Assembly: GCF_030540825.1 (NCBI RefSeq)
Contig: NZ_JAUOEO010000001.1
Coordinates: 3,609,001 to 3,673,000, forward strand
Length of the DNA: 64,000 nucleotides
Source: Flavivirga spongiicola
GTDB lineage: Bacteria; Bacteroidota; Bacteroidia; Flavobacteriales; Flavobacteriaceae
Reading direction: 5' to 3'
Shown here: one piece after another, positions 46,352-55,190 of the stretch
Layout of the letters: the number at the start of each line of letters is the position of its first letter
Numbering within the stretch: the first letter of the stretch is position 1
Translations under genes and position numbers: made by a program
Notes under the pieces: model-generated
Database searches by the model: none
Seen by the model: only the letters and a program-made list of their open reading frames with translations
What the model was told of the DNA's origin: nothing

Positions 46352-49300
46352 ATGAGAACCTCTATCTATTTTTTATTAAAAAATAAATCTATTTTGTTTT
46401 TTAAAAGTTTTGAACCAAAAACAGAACAATTAAAGTATTCGTATTTGTTGATATGTGCGAGTTTGTTATTTTCATTTTCTGCAACCTCTCAAACTAATAT
46501 TAGTGGAGTAATAAATGACTATCAATCTGTTTCTGGGATAACATTCCCTGGATGCGGTCCATGCGACACTTCAGCAGCATGCTTAAATGCTATTACGGTT
46601 GGGAATGCTTCTGCCTTTTCAATTGGGGATAGAGTTTTAATTATTCAAATGAAAGGAGCTACTATAGATAATACAAATATACCAACAGCAGGTAATGTTA
46701 CTGATATAGGTAATGCGGGTAATTATGAATTTTTTACTATTTCAAATATTATTGGTAATGATGTTTATCCAAATGGCCCATTAGTAAATGCTTATGATGT
46801 GCCTGGACTTGTACAATTAGTTAGGGTTCCAAATTTTGACGCTAATGTAAATGTAAATGGTTTAGTATCTGGTACTCCCTGGGATCCGGTTCTAGGTGTT
46901 GGAGGAGTTGTAGCCATTTTTGTTGAAGATACTCTAACGCTTAACGCCGATATTGATGCAGGAGAAATGGGGTATAATGGTGTTACGGTAAGCGCGAATG
47001 GTACTTTAGATAGTTGCTTTGGAGTTGATCCTGATACATATATGGTTCTTCCTTCTACAAATACAGAATCTTCCCCTAAAGGTCAAGGAATCGTTGTAGA
47101 TGATCCAAACTTTAATAGAGGTAGAGCACCTAGAGCAAATGGTGGAGGTGGTGGAATGGCTGGTGACTCTGGAGGAGGAGGAGGTTCTAACTATGGGGCT
47201 GGAGGTATAGGAGGTAAAAGGTGGTGTGATACAAACCCTGGAGGAGCAGATGCAGGAGGAGAGGGAGGCTACTCTTTATTAACTTATTTGGCACAAAGAA
47301 GAGTTTTTTTAGGTGGTGCAGGAGGTGCAGGGTATATCACTAATTTAAATTCGGCGATAGCTACCAATGGAGGCGGTATTGTTGTAATACGTGCCAGACA
47401 TATAGTAGGTAATGGTCATACTATTCTTGCGCAAGGAGCTGATTCAGCAGCAACAGGTACTGGCATCGATGGCGGCGGCGGCGGCGGCGGCGGCGGTTCT
47501 GTTGCTTTTGATATAGAATCATATTCAGGTACTGTAAATGTTGATATCTCTGGAGGAGATGGTCAAGATTTAGGAACAACAGTATTACACGGTCCTGGCG
47601 GCGGCGGCGGCGGTGGTGTATTTCTTCACAACTTATCGGCGGCTCCTGCAAACATTATTATTGATTTACAGGGAGGTATAGCAGGTGTACACCAAGCACC
47701 GCAAAATACAAATACAAATGGCGCTCAGGATGGAGCTATAGGAGGTATTATATCCTATTATACCATCGTAGAAACTCCAGACGGAGATGATGATGGCATT
47801 GCAAATTTCTGTGATTTAGATAGTGATGGTGATGGTATTTTAGATACAGAAGAGGCTGGAGGTTCTACATTTGATCCAAGTAAAGATTCAGATGGGGATG
47901 GCATAGATAATTATTTAGATGGTAGTGATGTGACGCCAGGTTTTCCAGCATTTAATGATGCTAATGGTGATGGTGTAAATGATTTATACGATAATGACGA
48001 TGATGGCGTTCCAGATTTTCTGGATTTAGATAGTGATAATGATGGCATATATGATGTTATTGAAGCAGGAGGTGTTGATGGTGATGGCGATGGACTCATT
48101 GGTACAGGTGCATTGGTTGATACAAATAATAACGGTTGGTCAGATATAGCTGATTCAACTAATGGAGGTACCCCATTAATATTAATACAATCTGATGCAG
48201 ATTCAATTCCAGATTTATTAGATGTAGATAGTGATGGAGATGGTTGTTATGACGCTATTGAAGGGTCAGGAAGCTTTGTTGCTGGTGATTTAACAAGTAG
48301 TAATAATTTAGCAGATAATGATGAAGGTAGTGTAGATAGTAATGGAGTCCCTACAAACACAGGAAGCCCTCAAGGTACCAATTCATTTGTGACTACAGCA
48401 TCAGCAATGGGAACGATTACAACCCAACCAACAGCTAGTTCAATTTGTTTAGGAAGTAACGCTACATTTACAGTTGTTGATACTGGTGATGATTTGGTGT
48501 ATCAGTGGCAGGAAAGAATAGGAGTAGGTGCATGGACAAGTTTATCGAAAGAAACTAGAAGAAACCCTCCTAATATTAACTCAACTAGAGGGTTTAACTC
48601 TAGAGGAATGTATTGGAATAAACAAAATAGAGGTTATAGTATAAACACGGACCTTTTATTAAACTACAAAAAGAAAGATCTCTTAATAAAAGGGTTTGAT
48701 ATAGATGTCAATACAGGATTTTCAATGTATAAATACGAGGATCAGGAGTTGTTTGCTTCTACAAGAGGAGGTATAGTAGTACCGGGTATTTATTCTTTAA
48801 ATAACTCTGTAGAACGTCCAGATGCTGATGCTTGGACTCGTAGAAAACAAGTGAATAGTTGGTTAGGGATTGCTTCACTTTCTTATGCTGATGCTGTCTT
48901 TTTAGATGTTACCGGGCGTAATGATTGGTCTTCGACCTTGGCAACTACCGAGAATTCTTATTTTTATCCATCGGCTGCAGGAAGTATTCTTATCAGTAAG
49001 TGGTTAAAGCCTTCTTGGTTAGATTTATGGAAAGTAAGAGGATCTTGGACACTTAGTAAAAAAGATTTAGGCGTTTACGAAACCAACGTAAATTATGATG
49101 TTAATGTAGGTACTTGGGGTGAAGGTTATTCTGAGGCCTCCTACACATCTACAATTAAAAATGCAGTAGTTAAGCCAGAAGTAAATAGAACTTGGGAGAT
49201 TGGTACTGCAGCTTATTTTTTTAAAAACCGATTAAATTTAGATGTAGCCTATTATCAAAGTTTAAATTATGACCGCCAAAGGTCTGCTACCATTTCATCA

Positions 49301-50212
49301 GCATCAGGTTTTACAAGTACACTTGTGAATATTGATGAAACTATAGAAAGGAGAGGGCTTGAAATTTCTGTAAATGCAGATATTATAAGGAAAGAAGATT
49401 TTACTTGGTCTGTATCTGCCAACTGGGCTAAATCACATAGGTATTTAAAAGAATTAGATCCCATCTATTCTGCTGATAACTTATGGACTTATGCAGGTGC
49501 TCGATTAGATACCTATAGAATCAGACCTTGGCTTAGAGACCCACAAGGAAATCTCATTCATGATGCTGGAGGAAGAACGATACGAAGCAATTTTGAGGAA
49601 GTAATTGGTTATAGCGATCCAGATTTTATTTGGGGGCTTACAAATACCATTACATGGAAAAACTTTAATTTCCATTTAAGTTTTGATGGACGTGTTGGTG
49701 GGTTGTCCAATAATAGAACTAATGAAAAAATGTGGGATACAGGATCACATCCCGATTCTGATAATGAATGGCGCTACGATGAGGTGGTTAATGGTAATAC
49801 ATCGTATATTGGAGAAGGTGTTAAATTAGTGTCAGGTACTGCCACCTATGATCAATACGGGAATATTACAGCAGATGACCGTACATATGCAACAAATGAT
49901 ATTCCTATATCTTATCAAGTCTATGCAAGGCGATTTGGGGGAGGATCATTTGGTGCAACAAACCCAACTTACTTGAAGTTAAGGGAAATAGCTATTGGCT
50001 ATTCAATGCCTAAAAAAATTACTGAAAAAATAGGCTTAGATAGTGCTACCATAGCACTTACAGCGCAAAATGTTTTATTATGGACTAAAGAATATAGATT
50101 TGCTGATCCTGATTGGAACAGCGATTCTGATCTAACTTCTCCATCTCAAAGATTTGTAGGGTTGAATATTACATTAAGTACATCTACTAATAATAAAAAT
50201 TCTAAACGATAA
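46352..50212 (+). CDS. Chimera: secreted adhesin-like N-terminus fused in frame to SusC C-terminal barrel
   Basis: 1286 residues in one frame. Residues 1-47 are a signal peptide with a long basic N-region. About 48-730 is an adhesin-like protein: a GDRVLIIQMKGATID block known from large T9SS-secreted flavobacterial proteins, Gly-rich loops with runs of up to ten Gly, repeated DSDGDGI calcium-type (thrombospondin 3-like) motifs, and an Ig-like segment (QPTASSICLGSNATF, YQWQ). At residue 732/733 (near 48547) it changes abruptly to KETRRNPPNINSTRGFNSRG and continues as the C-terminal 550 residues of a SusC/RagA TonB-dependent receptor (LDVTGRNDWSSTL, NPTYLKLREIAIGYSMPKKI). The receptor's plug and the adhesin's C-terminal sorting domain are both missing, so neither normal function is expected. 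SusD follows 10 bases later, showing the receptor half is in its native place. Confidence 0.85.
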   Translation: MRTSIYFLLKNKSILFFKSFEPKTEQLKYSYLLICASLLFSFSATSQTNISGVINDYQSVSGITFPGCGPCDTSAACLNAITVGNASAFSIGDRVLIIQMKGATIDNTNIPTAGNVTDIGNAGNYEFFTISNIIGNDVYPNGPLVNAYDVPGLVQLVRVPNFDANVNVNGLVSGTPWDPVLGVGGVVAIFVEDTLTLNADIDAGEMGYNGVTVSANGTLDSCFGVDPDTYMVLPSTNTESSPKGQGIVVDDPNFNRGRAPRANGGGGGMAGDSGGGGGSNYGAGGIGGKRWCDTNPGGADAGGEGGYSLLTYLAQRRVFLGGAGGAGYITNLNSAIATNGGGIVVIRARHIVGNGHTILAQGADSAATGTGIDGGGGGGGGGSVAFDIESYSGTVNVDISGGDGQDLGTTVLHGPGGGGGGGVFLHNLSAAPANIIIDLQGGIAGVHQAPQNTNTNGAQDGAIGGIISYYTIVETPDGDDDGIANFCDLDSDGDGILDTEEAGGSTFDPSKDSDGDGIDNYLDGSDVTPGFPAFNDANGDGVNDLYDNDDDGVPDFLDLDSDNDGIYDVIEAGGVDGDGDGLIGTGALVDTNNNGWSDIADSTNGGTPLILIQSDADSIPDLLDVDSDGDGCYDAIEGSGSFVAGDLTSSNNLADNDEGSVDSNGVPTNTGSPQGTNSFVTTASAMGTITTQPTASSICLGSNATFTVVDTGDDLVYQWQERIGVGAWTSLSKETRRNPPNINSTRGFNSRGMYWNKQNRGYSINTDLLLNYKKKDLLIKGFDIDVNTGFSMYKYEDQELFASTRGGIVVPGIYSLNNSVERPDADAWTRRKQVNSWLGIASLSYADAVFLDVTGRNDWSSTLATTENSYFYPSAAGSILISKWLKPSWLDLWKVRGSWTLSKKDLGVYETNVNYDVNVGTWGEGYSEASYTSTIKNAVVKPEVNRTWEIGTAAYFFKNRLNLDVAYYQSLNYDRQRSATISSASGFTSTLVNIDETIERRGLEISVNADIIRKEDFTWSVSANWAKSHRYLKELDPIYSADNLWTYAGARLDTYRIRPWLRDPQGNLIHDAGGRTIRSNFEEVIGYSDPDFIWGLTNTITWKNFNFHLSFDGRVGGLSNNRTNEKMWDTGSHPDSDNEWRYDEVVNGNTSYIGEGVKLVSGTATYDQYGNITADDRTYATNDIPISYQVYARRFGGGSFGATNPTYLKLREIAIGYSMPKKITEKIGLDSATIALTAQNVLLWTKEYRFADPDWNSDSDLTSPSQRFVGLNITLSTSTNNKNSKR

Positions 50213-50222
50213 ATAATTAGTT

Positions 50223-51770
50223 ATGAAAAATATTCTAAAAAAAACATTCGTTATAGTTGCATTACTCTTTTTCGTATTTGGGTGTGGTGTAGATATGGAA
50301 GAACTGAATACGAACCCAGATGGTATTACATCTGCTACGCCTAATGTATTGGCTACAAAACTAATTTTGGACATTACAAGAGATGATATAGGCAGAACGA
50401 AAGGATTTATGCAGCCTTTTATGCATGATAAATATATTGCTTGGTCAGAGTTTGCCCAAGACTTGCAATATAATAACATTGGTCGAACAGATTTTAGCGA
50501 ATTAACAAGGCTTATTGAAGCAAAAAAGATGGTGGAAGGGTTAGAGGGGTTTCCTGAAGGCACTGCAAATTCATATAAGGCACTGGCGCATTTTATAAGG
50601 GCATACAATTATTTTAAGCTTACTATGAAAGTAGGTGATGTTCCATATAATGAGGCATTAAAAGGAGAAGATGAAGGGCTCTTTACTCCTGTATATGATA
50701 CGCAAAAAACGGTAATTATGGGTGTTTTAGATGAGCTCGATATGGCAGATCAATTATTTAGCAACGGTGCATCATTTGATGGCGATATGATTTATGGTGG
50801 CGATCCTGTTAAGTGGCGAAAAATGGTTAATTCTTTTCAGTTAAAAGTGTTAATTAATTTACATAAAAAAACAGGAGATACAGATGTAAGAGTTGTAGAG
50901 AGGTTTAACCAAATAGTTACTAGCCGTCCAATTTTTTCATCAAATGCAGATAATTTTAGTTTGGTATACAAAAATGCCGCAGGTCAATATTATCCATTTA
51001 ATGAAGAAGGAAACCCCCATAGTATTTACCCTATGGTGTCTTCTGAATTGACCGATAGGTTAAAAAATTTAGGTGATTACCGGTTGTTTTATTATGCGGC
51101 TCCCTCTTCTGTACAGATAGGCAATGGTTATACAGAATCGGATTATGAAGCTTATGTAGGTGTAAATCCTGCGATGGAATACGGCCAAACTTTAGATATT
51201 TTTTCGTCCAATGATTTTTCTGCTATTAATGATCGTTACCTTGAATTACCTCAGGGTGAGCCAGTTTATTTGTTAAGCTATGCTCAAGTACAGTTTATCC
51301 TTGCTGAAGCAGCTGTTCGTGGATGGATTTCCAATACTGCTGAAACTAACTATGAAAACGGGATTAAAGCATCTATGTCGTTGGTGGCAGAAAATACTCC
51401 AGACAATGCGACTTATCACCATGGAAGAATAATGGATGCAACTTATATAGATAACTATTACTCAACCACCCCTCTAGTTCAACTGGGAGGAACTACTGAA
51501 GAGCAGATAGAACAAATTATTACTCAGAAATTTTTGAGTGGCTATCTACAATCTCCAAATACTGCGTTTTTTGATAATAGACGTACGGGGTACCCAGATT
51601 TTGAAGTTAATCCAGTTACCAATTTAAATATTCCGTCCGATAAGTTTCCGGTACGTTGGATGTATCCAACATCAGAATTAGAAAGTAATACGGCCAATGT
51701 TCTTGCAGCTATTAGTAGTCAATATAGTGGTAATGACGACACTAATGGCGTTATGTGGATATTGCAATAA
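50223..51770 (+). CDS. SusD/RagB-family outer membrane lipoprotein
   Basis: 515 residues. Lipobox LFFVFGCGVD (Cys about 21), then the SusD_2-type sequence ELNTNPDGITSATPNVLATK, TPR-like helices, and C-terminal FFDNRRTGYPDF with NIPSDKFPVRWMYPTSE. SusD-like proteins cap the SusC barrel and bind the glycan on the cell surface. It is 10 bases after the chimeric gene; its own SusC partner has lost the N-terminal half, so it may be an orphan. A strong terminator follows. Confidence 0.9.
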   Translation: MKNILKKTFVIVALLFFVFGCGVDMEELNTNPDGITSATPNVLATKLILDITRDDIGRTKGFMQPFMHDKYIAWSEFAQDLQYNNIGRTDFSELTRLIEAKKMVEGLEGFPEGTANSYKALAHFIRAYNYFKLTMKVGDVPYNEALKGEDEGLFTPVYDTQKTVIMGVLDELDMADQLFSNGASFDGDMIYGGDPVKWRKMVNSFQLKVLINLHKKTGDTDVRVVERFNQIVTSRPIFSSNADNFSLVYKNAAGQYYPFNEEGNPHSIYPMVSSELTDRLKNLGDYRLFYYAAPSSVQIGNGYTESDYEAYVGVNPAMEYGQTLDIFSSNDFSAINDRYLELPQGEPVYLLSYAQVQFILAEAAVRGWISNTAETNYENGIKASMSLVAENTPDNATYHHGRIMDATYIDNYYSTTPLVQLGGTTEEQIEQIITQKFLSGYLQSPNTAFFDNRRTGYPDFEVNPVTNLNIPSDKFPVRWMYPTSELESNTANVLAAISSQYSGNDDTNGVMWILQ

Positions 51771-51822
51771 TAAAATTAAAAATCAAGATTGATTTCAAGA
51801 TTTTTGTTTAAGTTGGTTTTTG

Positions 51823-51852
51823 AAAGGTGGTAAGTTTAAACTTACCACCTTT
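51823..51852 (+). terminator. Terminator after susD
   Basis: Perfect 30-bp palindrome AAAGGTGGTAAGTTT / AAACTTACCACCTTT followed by TGTTTTTTA. Ends the chimera-susD transcript. Confidence 0.88.
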
Positions 51853-51884
51853 TGTTTTTTATTAGTTACAAATAGAAGTGCATA

Positions 51885-52427
51885 GAGGATATAACATTTT
51901 ATAGAGATTTTTTTAAACATGCGGGAATGTTGGCAGGAAGTCTGGATGTTGTGTGTTTTACCCGCTTCTATTCAACATGTCTTGACAAAATGGATCCTGA
52001 AGATGGTAGTACCTTCGAGGAGCCGAACATGTTGTATTGTTAATGCAGGAAAATGGGGCTTTCGATCACTGCTTTGGAGCTTTACAAGGAGTTAGGGGGG
52101 ATCCGCGTGCCATTTCATTACCTAATAAATCCTGTATGGTTACAGAGAAACAAAACAAGGAGAAACCAAGTTGATGCTCTTAATAAAGGAAAACACGACC
52201 AATGGCTTGAAGCCAAAAAAGCCCGTGGCAATTACAAACATATGCACTTAACCATGGAATATTATTCTCGTGAAGATATTCTTTTTTATTACAATTTGGC
52301 CGATGTCTTTACCGTATTCGATCAGCATTTTTCTTCAGCGCTTGTAGGAACAACAACTAACAGGCATTTTTTCTGGACAGGAAAACTACGAGTTTTCAAT
52401 CTTTTTTATCATCATTTTAAATGATTC
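51885..52427 (+). pseudogene. Phosphocholine-specific phospholipase C fragment
   Basis: Three frames together recover the N-terminus of a non-haemolytic phospholipase C: RDFFKHAGMLAG (from 51903), LPASIQHVLT, AEHVVLLMQENGAFDHCFGA followed by LQGVRG, and HMHLTMEYYSREDILFYYNL with FDQHFSSALVGTTTNR in the 52053-52424 frame. The normal enzyme is about 700-850 residues; here only about 165 survive and at least three frameshifts are needed. MQEN and the following His belong to the metal-binding active site of the family. A dead remnant inserted in the PUL between susD and the lyase-like gene; it explains most of the 801-base gap 51771-52571. Confidence 0.85.
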
Positions 52428-52571
52428 AAGCGTAGTTATTTATACGGATTTATAGTTTTAGTGTTTTTGGTCAATATTACACCCTAATTTGATTAGCTAG
52501 GTGCTTACTATTTTAATTAATGATATTTAAATTGTAGTAATAAATTATTAACTAATTAACAATCAGGTATT

Positions 52572-53798
52572 ATGAAAAATTCCAAAGGGTTTTTACTAAT
52601 TATTTTATCTAGTTTTTTTACAATTTTTTCATGCGATTCTAATTCTGAAGAATTACAAAATGAATTAATTAATAATGATGAACCACGGATACCACCATCA
52701 GGACCACCACCAGGAACTACTTACACTATTACTAACGGCATGACGTTTTCACAATTAAATACTGTACTAGCATCAGCAAGTAGTGGAGATATAGTTGAAG
52801 TTGAAGCTGGTACTTATACTATTAGTGGAAGATTAAATTTTAGAGATGGTGTTTCTATTAAGAAGAAGACTTCAACAACACCTATTTTTGATGCTCAAAC
52901 CACTTCGCCTTCTGAAATATTCGAGCAGTATATAGCAGTAAATAATGACAATATTGATATATTTGGTATACAGTTTCGTAATGTTAGATTAAAGTTTGTA
53001 AATGCTAATAACACCAAATTTCGTTATTGCATATTCGATTATGGTAAACGTAAATCAAGTACTGATAAAAGCTATACAAGTGATGCTTATATTCAGTTAA
53101 ATAACTGTACAAATATACAAGTTCGAGGTTGTGTTTTTAAAAGGCGAAGCGGAAAAAGTGGGCGAGGTATTTATACTTCGGGAAGTACAAATACTAGCAT
53201 TACTAACAATACATTTGGTAATGGTGGTAATACAGGGTATTTTGTAACAGCTATTAATGATAACAGTGACGGAACTACAATAAGTGGAAATACTATAGAA
53301 AGAAAAGCATCGTGGGTAAGCACTAGCGAAACAGATCATGGTATTTATGCGCATAGCTTTGATGGATTAAATATAACAGATAATACCATATCTGGGTGGC
53401 CAACAAATGCTTCAGGAGGAGCAATAAAAGCTAGAAATGGACAGAACCTTACAATTTCAAATAATACACTAAGCACATCTGGTATATTATTATATGTATA
53501 TAGCAATACGCCTGCTCACCCATTTTTAAAAAATGTAGTTATTGAAGGAAATACCATTAATGTATCCAGTTCAGCTAATGATATATATCATGGTATTGGG
53601 TATTGGAGAAACACACCAAGTTCTAGCTTTTCAGAATACTCAATAAGAATCGCTAATAACAGCCTCCCTAATGGAAGAATTAAAATAGGAACACCAGTAG
53701 TGGCTTCTAATTTTAATGCAAATAATGGCGGTGTGTTTAATAATGACAAGGGCGCTATGACTTTACCATCAGGAATAAATAACTCAGGAAACTACTAA
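52572..53798 (+). CDS. Right-handed beta-helix lipoprotein, probable polysaccharide lyase
   Basis: 408 residues. Lipobox FTIFSCDSN (Cys about 21), a proline-rich linker, then about 350 residues of parallel beta-helix repeats (SGDIVEVEAGTYTISGRLNF, NNTKFRYCIFDYGKR, SGNTIERKASWVS, GGAIKARNGQNLTISNNTL). Beta-helix enzymes with DHGIYAH-type turns are found among alginate and glucuronan lyases (families such as PL6 or PL31), but no family can be fixed by eye. The GH88 gene downstream, which takes the unsaturated product of lyases, supports a lyase role. Likely surface- or periplasm-anchored. Confidence 0.65.
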   Translation: MKNSKGFLLIILSSFFTIFSCDSNSEELQNELINNDEPRIPPSGPPPGTTYTITNGMTFSQLNTVLASASSGDIVEVEAGTYTISGRLNFRDGVSIKKKTSTTPIFDAQTTSPSEIFEQYIAVNNDNIDIFGIQFRNVRLKFVNANNTKFRYCIFDYGKRKSSTDKSYTSDAYIQLNNCTNIQVRGCVFKRRSGKSGRGIYTSGSTNTSITNNTFGNGGNTGYFVTAINDNSDGTTISGNTIERKASWVSTSETDHGIYAHSFDGLNITDNTISGWPTNASGGAIKARNGQNLTISNNTLSTSGILLYVYSNTPAHPFLKNVVIEGNTINVSSSANDIYHGIGYWRNTPSSSFSEYSIRIANNSLPNGRIKIGTPVVASNFNANNGGVFNNDKGAMTLPSGINNSGNY

Positions 53799-53913
53799 TG
53801 TGATTTATTTGCCTTTTACTACAAAACCTATTGTTATAATAACTTTTAACGTCTCGGAGTGAAGATGCATATCTAGCTTAATATTGAGTACTTATAATAA
53901 TTTCGGTAAAAGT

Positions 53914-53959
53914 AAATAAAAAATCAAAATACAATCGATTGTATTTTGATTTTTTATTT
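53914..53959. promoter_or_regulatory. Perfect 46-bp palindrome upstream of GH88
   Basis: Every base from 53914 to 53936 pairs with 53937-53959, core ACAATCGATTGT, no loop. It directly precedes a TAACTTTG -7 element (53962-53969), so it overlaps the -33 region: a likely LacI-type operator. The T-rich right arm means it could also end the upstream transcript. Confidence 0.75.
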
Positions 53960-53961
53960 CT

Positions 53962-53969
53962 TAACTTTG
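53962..53969 (+). promoter_or_regulatory. -7 promoter element for GH88-DUF2264
   Basis: TAACTTTG is an exact TAnnTTTG match. The start of transcription would be near 53976, about 20 bases before the ATG at 53997. Repressor binding at 53914-53959 would block it. Confidence 0.6.
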
Positions 53970-53996
53970 TTGGAAATCAAATAAATAATATAATTT

Positions 53997-55181
53997 ATGA
54001 GAAATCTTTATTCAATTCTATTTCTTTTCATGATGCTTTGTAGTAGCTGTACAGAGAACTCTTCCTTTTCAGATATAAGAGAGGCTATGGTTGTAAAAGC
54101 AAACGACCAATATAATTATTTATATAATACAACAAATTCGCAAATAGGTAATAAGAACAGGTTTCCAAGAACGATTGACAACAGGAAAATTAGATTGGTT
54201 CATAATTATGATTGGACTAGTGGGTTTTATCCAGGGTCTTTGTGGTATTTACATGCACTTACAGGTGATTCTAAATGGGAAAAAAGAGCATTGCAATACA
54301 CAAAAAAATTAGATACGATTCAATATTGGAAAGGAAATCATGATGTGGGATTTATAATAGAATGCAGTTATGGAAATGCCTTGAAAGTAGCACCGTCTGA
54401 AGATTTTAATAAAGTAATAGTACAAACAGCTAAATCGCTATCTTCCCGTTTCCATATAGGAGCAGGGATTATCCAGTCTTGGGATTCTAATAAAAAATGG
54501 GATTGTCCTGTGATTATAGATAATATGATGAATTTAGAATTACTTTTTCATGCAAGTAAGATTAGTGGAGATTCAAAATATTATGATATTGCCATATCAC
54601 ATGCAAATAATACAATAAAAAATCATTATAGAGATGACTTTAGTTCGTATCACGTATTAGATTACAATAAACAAACAGGGGAGATTGAAGCCCGAAATAC
54701 AGCGCAAGGCTATGCAGATGAATCGGCATGGGCAAGAGGACAAGCATGGGGATTTTATGGTTTTATGGTATGTTACAGAGAAACAAAGGATGAAAAATAC
54801 CTTGAGCAAGCCATTAAAATAGCTAATTTTATAAAAAACCATCCTCAACTTCCTAAAGATAAGATCCCTTATTGGGATTATGATGCACCAAAAACAAAGG
54901 ACACACCTAGGGATGCTTCTGCAGCAGCAATTACAGCTTCTGCTTTATATGAGCTAAGCACTTTTGTGAAAGAAGACAGAGAAATGTATTTAGATTTTGC
55001 TGATACAATTATGAGTAGTTTGAGCTCTTCTGATTATTTTGCCGAAAAGGAAACAAATAAAGGATTTTTACTTAAGCACTCTGTAGGGAGCATACCGCAT
55101 GGAGTAGAAATTGATGTCCCCTTAAACTATGCAGATTATTATTATTTGGAAGCATTATATAGAAGTAAAACTTTAAATTAA
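53997..55181 (+). CDS. GH88 unsaturated glucuronyl hydrolase, lipoprotein
   Basis: 394 residues. Lipobox MLCSSC. (alpha/alpha)6 barrel with HDVGFIIECSYG, where the Asp (about 117) aligns with a catalytic/substrate Asp of the family, and CPVIIDNMMNLELL (Asp about 177) as the second; QGYADESAWARGQAW is the family-typical central block. It removes 4,5-unsaturated glucuronyl residues from lyase products by vinyl-ether hydration. It sits 9 bases before DUF2264 and is probably regulated by the 46-bp palindrome. Confidence 0.88.
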   Translation: MRNLYSILFLFMMLCSSCTENSSFSDIREAMVVKANDQYNYLYNTTNSQIGNKNRFPRTIDNRKIRLVHNYDWTSGFYPGSLWYLHALTGDSKWEKRALQYTKKLDTIQYWKGNHDVGFIIECSYGNALKVAPSEDFNKVIVQTAKSLSSRFHIGAGIIQSWDSNKKWDCPVIIDNMMNLELLFHASKISGDSKYYDIAISHANNTIKNHYRDDFSSYHVLDYNKQTGEIEARNTAQGYADESAWARGQAWGFYGFMVCYRETKDEKYLEQAIKIANFIKNHPQLPKDKIPYWDYDAPKTKDTPRDASAAAITASALYELSTFVKEDREMYLDFADTIMSSLSSSDYFAEKETNKGFLLKHSVGSIPHGVEIDVPLNYADYYYLEALYRSKTLN

Positions 55182-55190
55182 TTTATTATT

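Noticed and set aside
47421-47651. Minus-strand Arg-rich ORF
   Set aside because: Product of the GGC repeats read backwards inside the adhesin gene.
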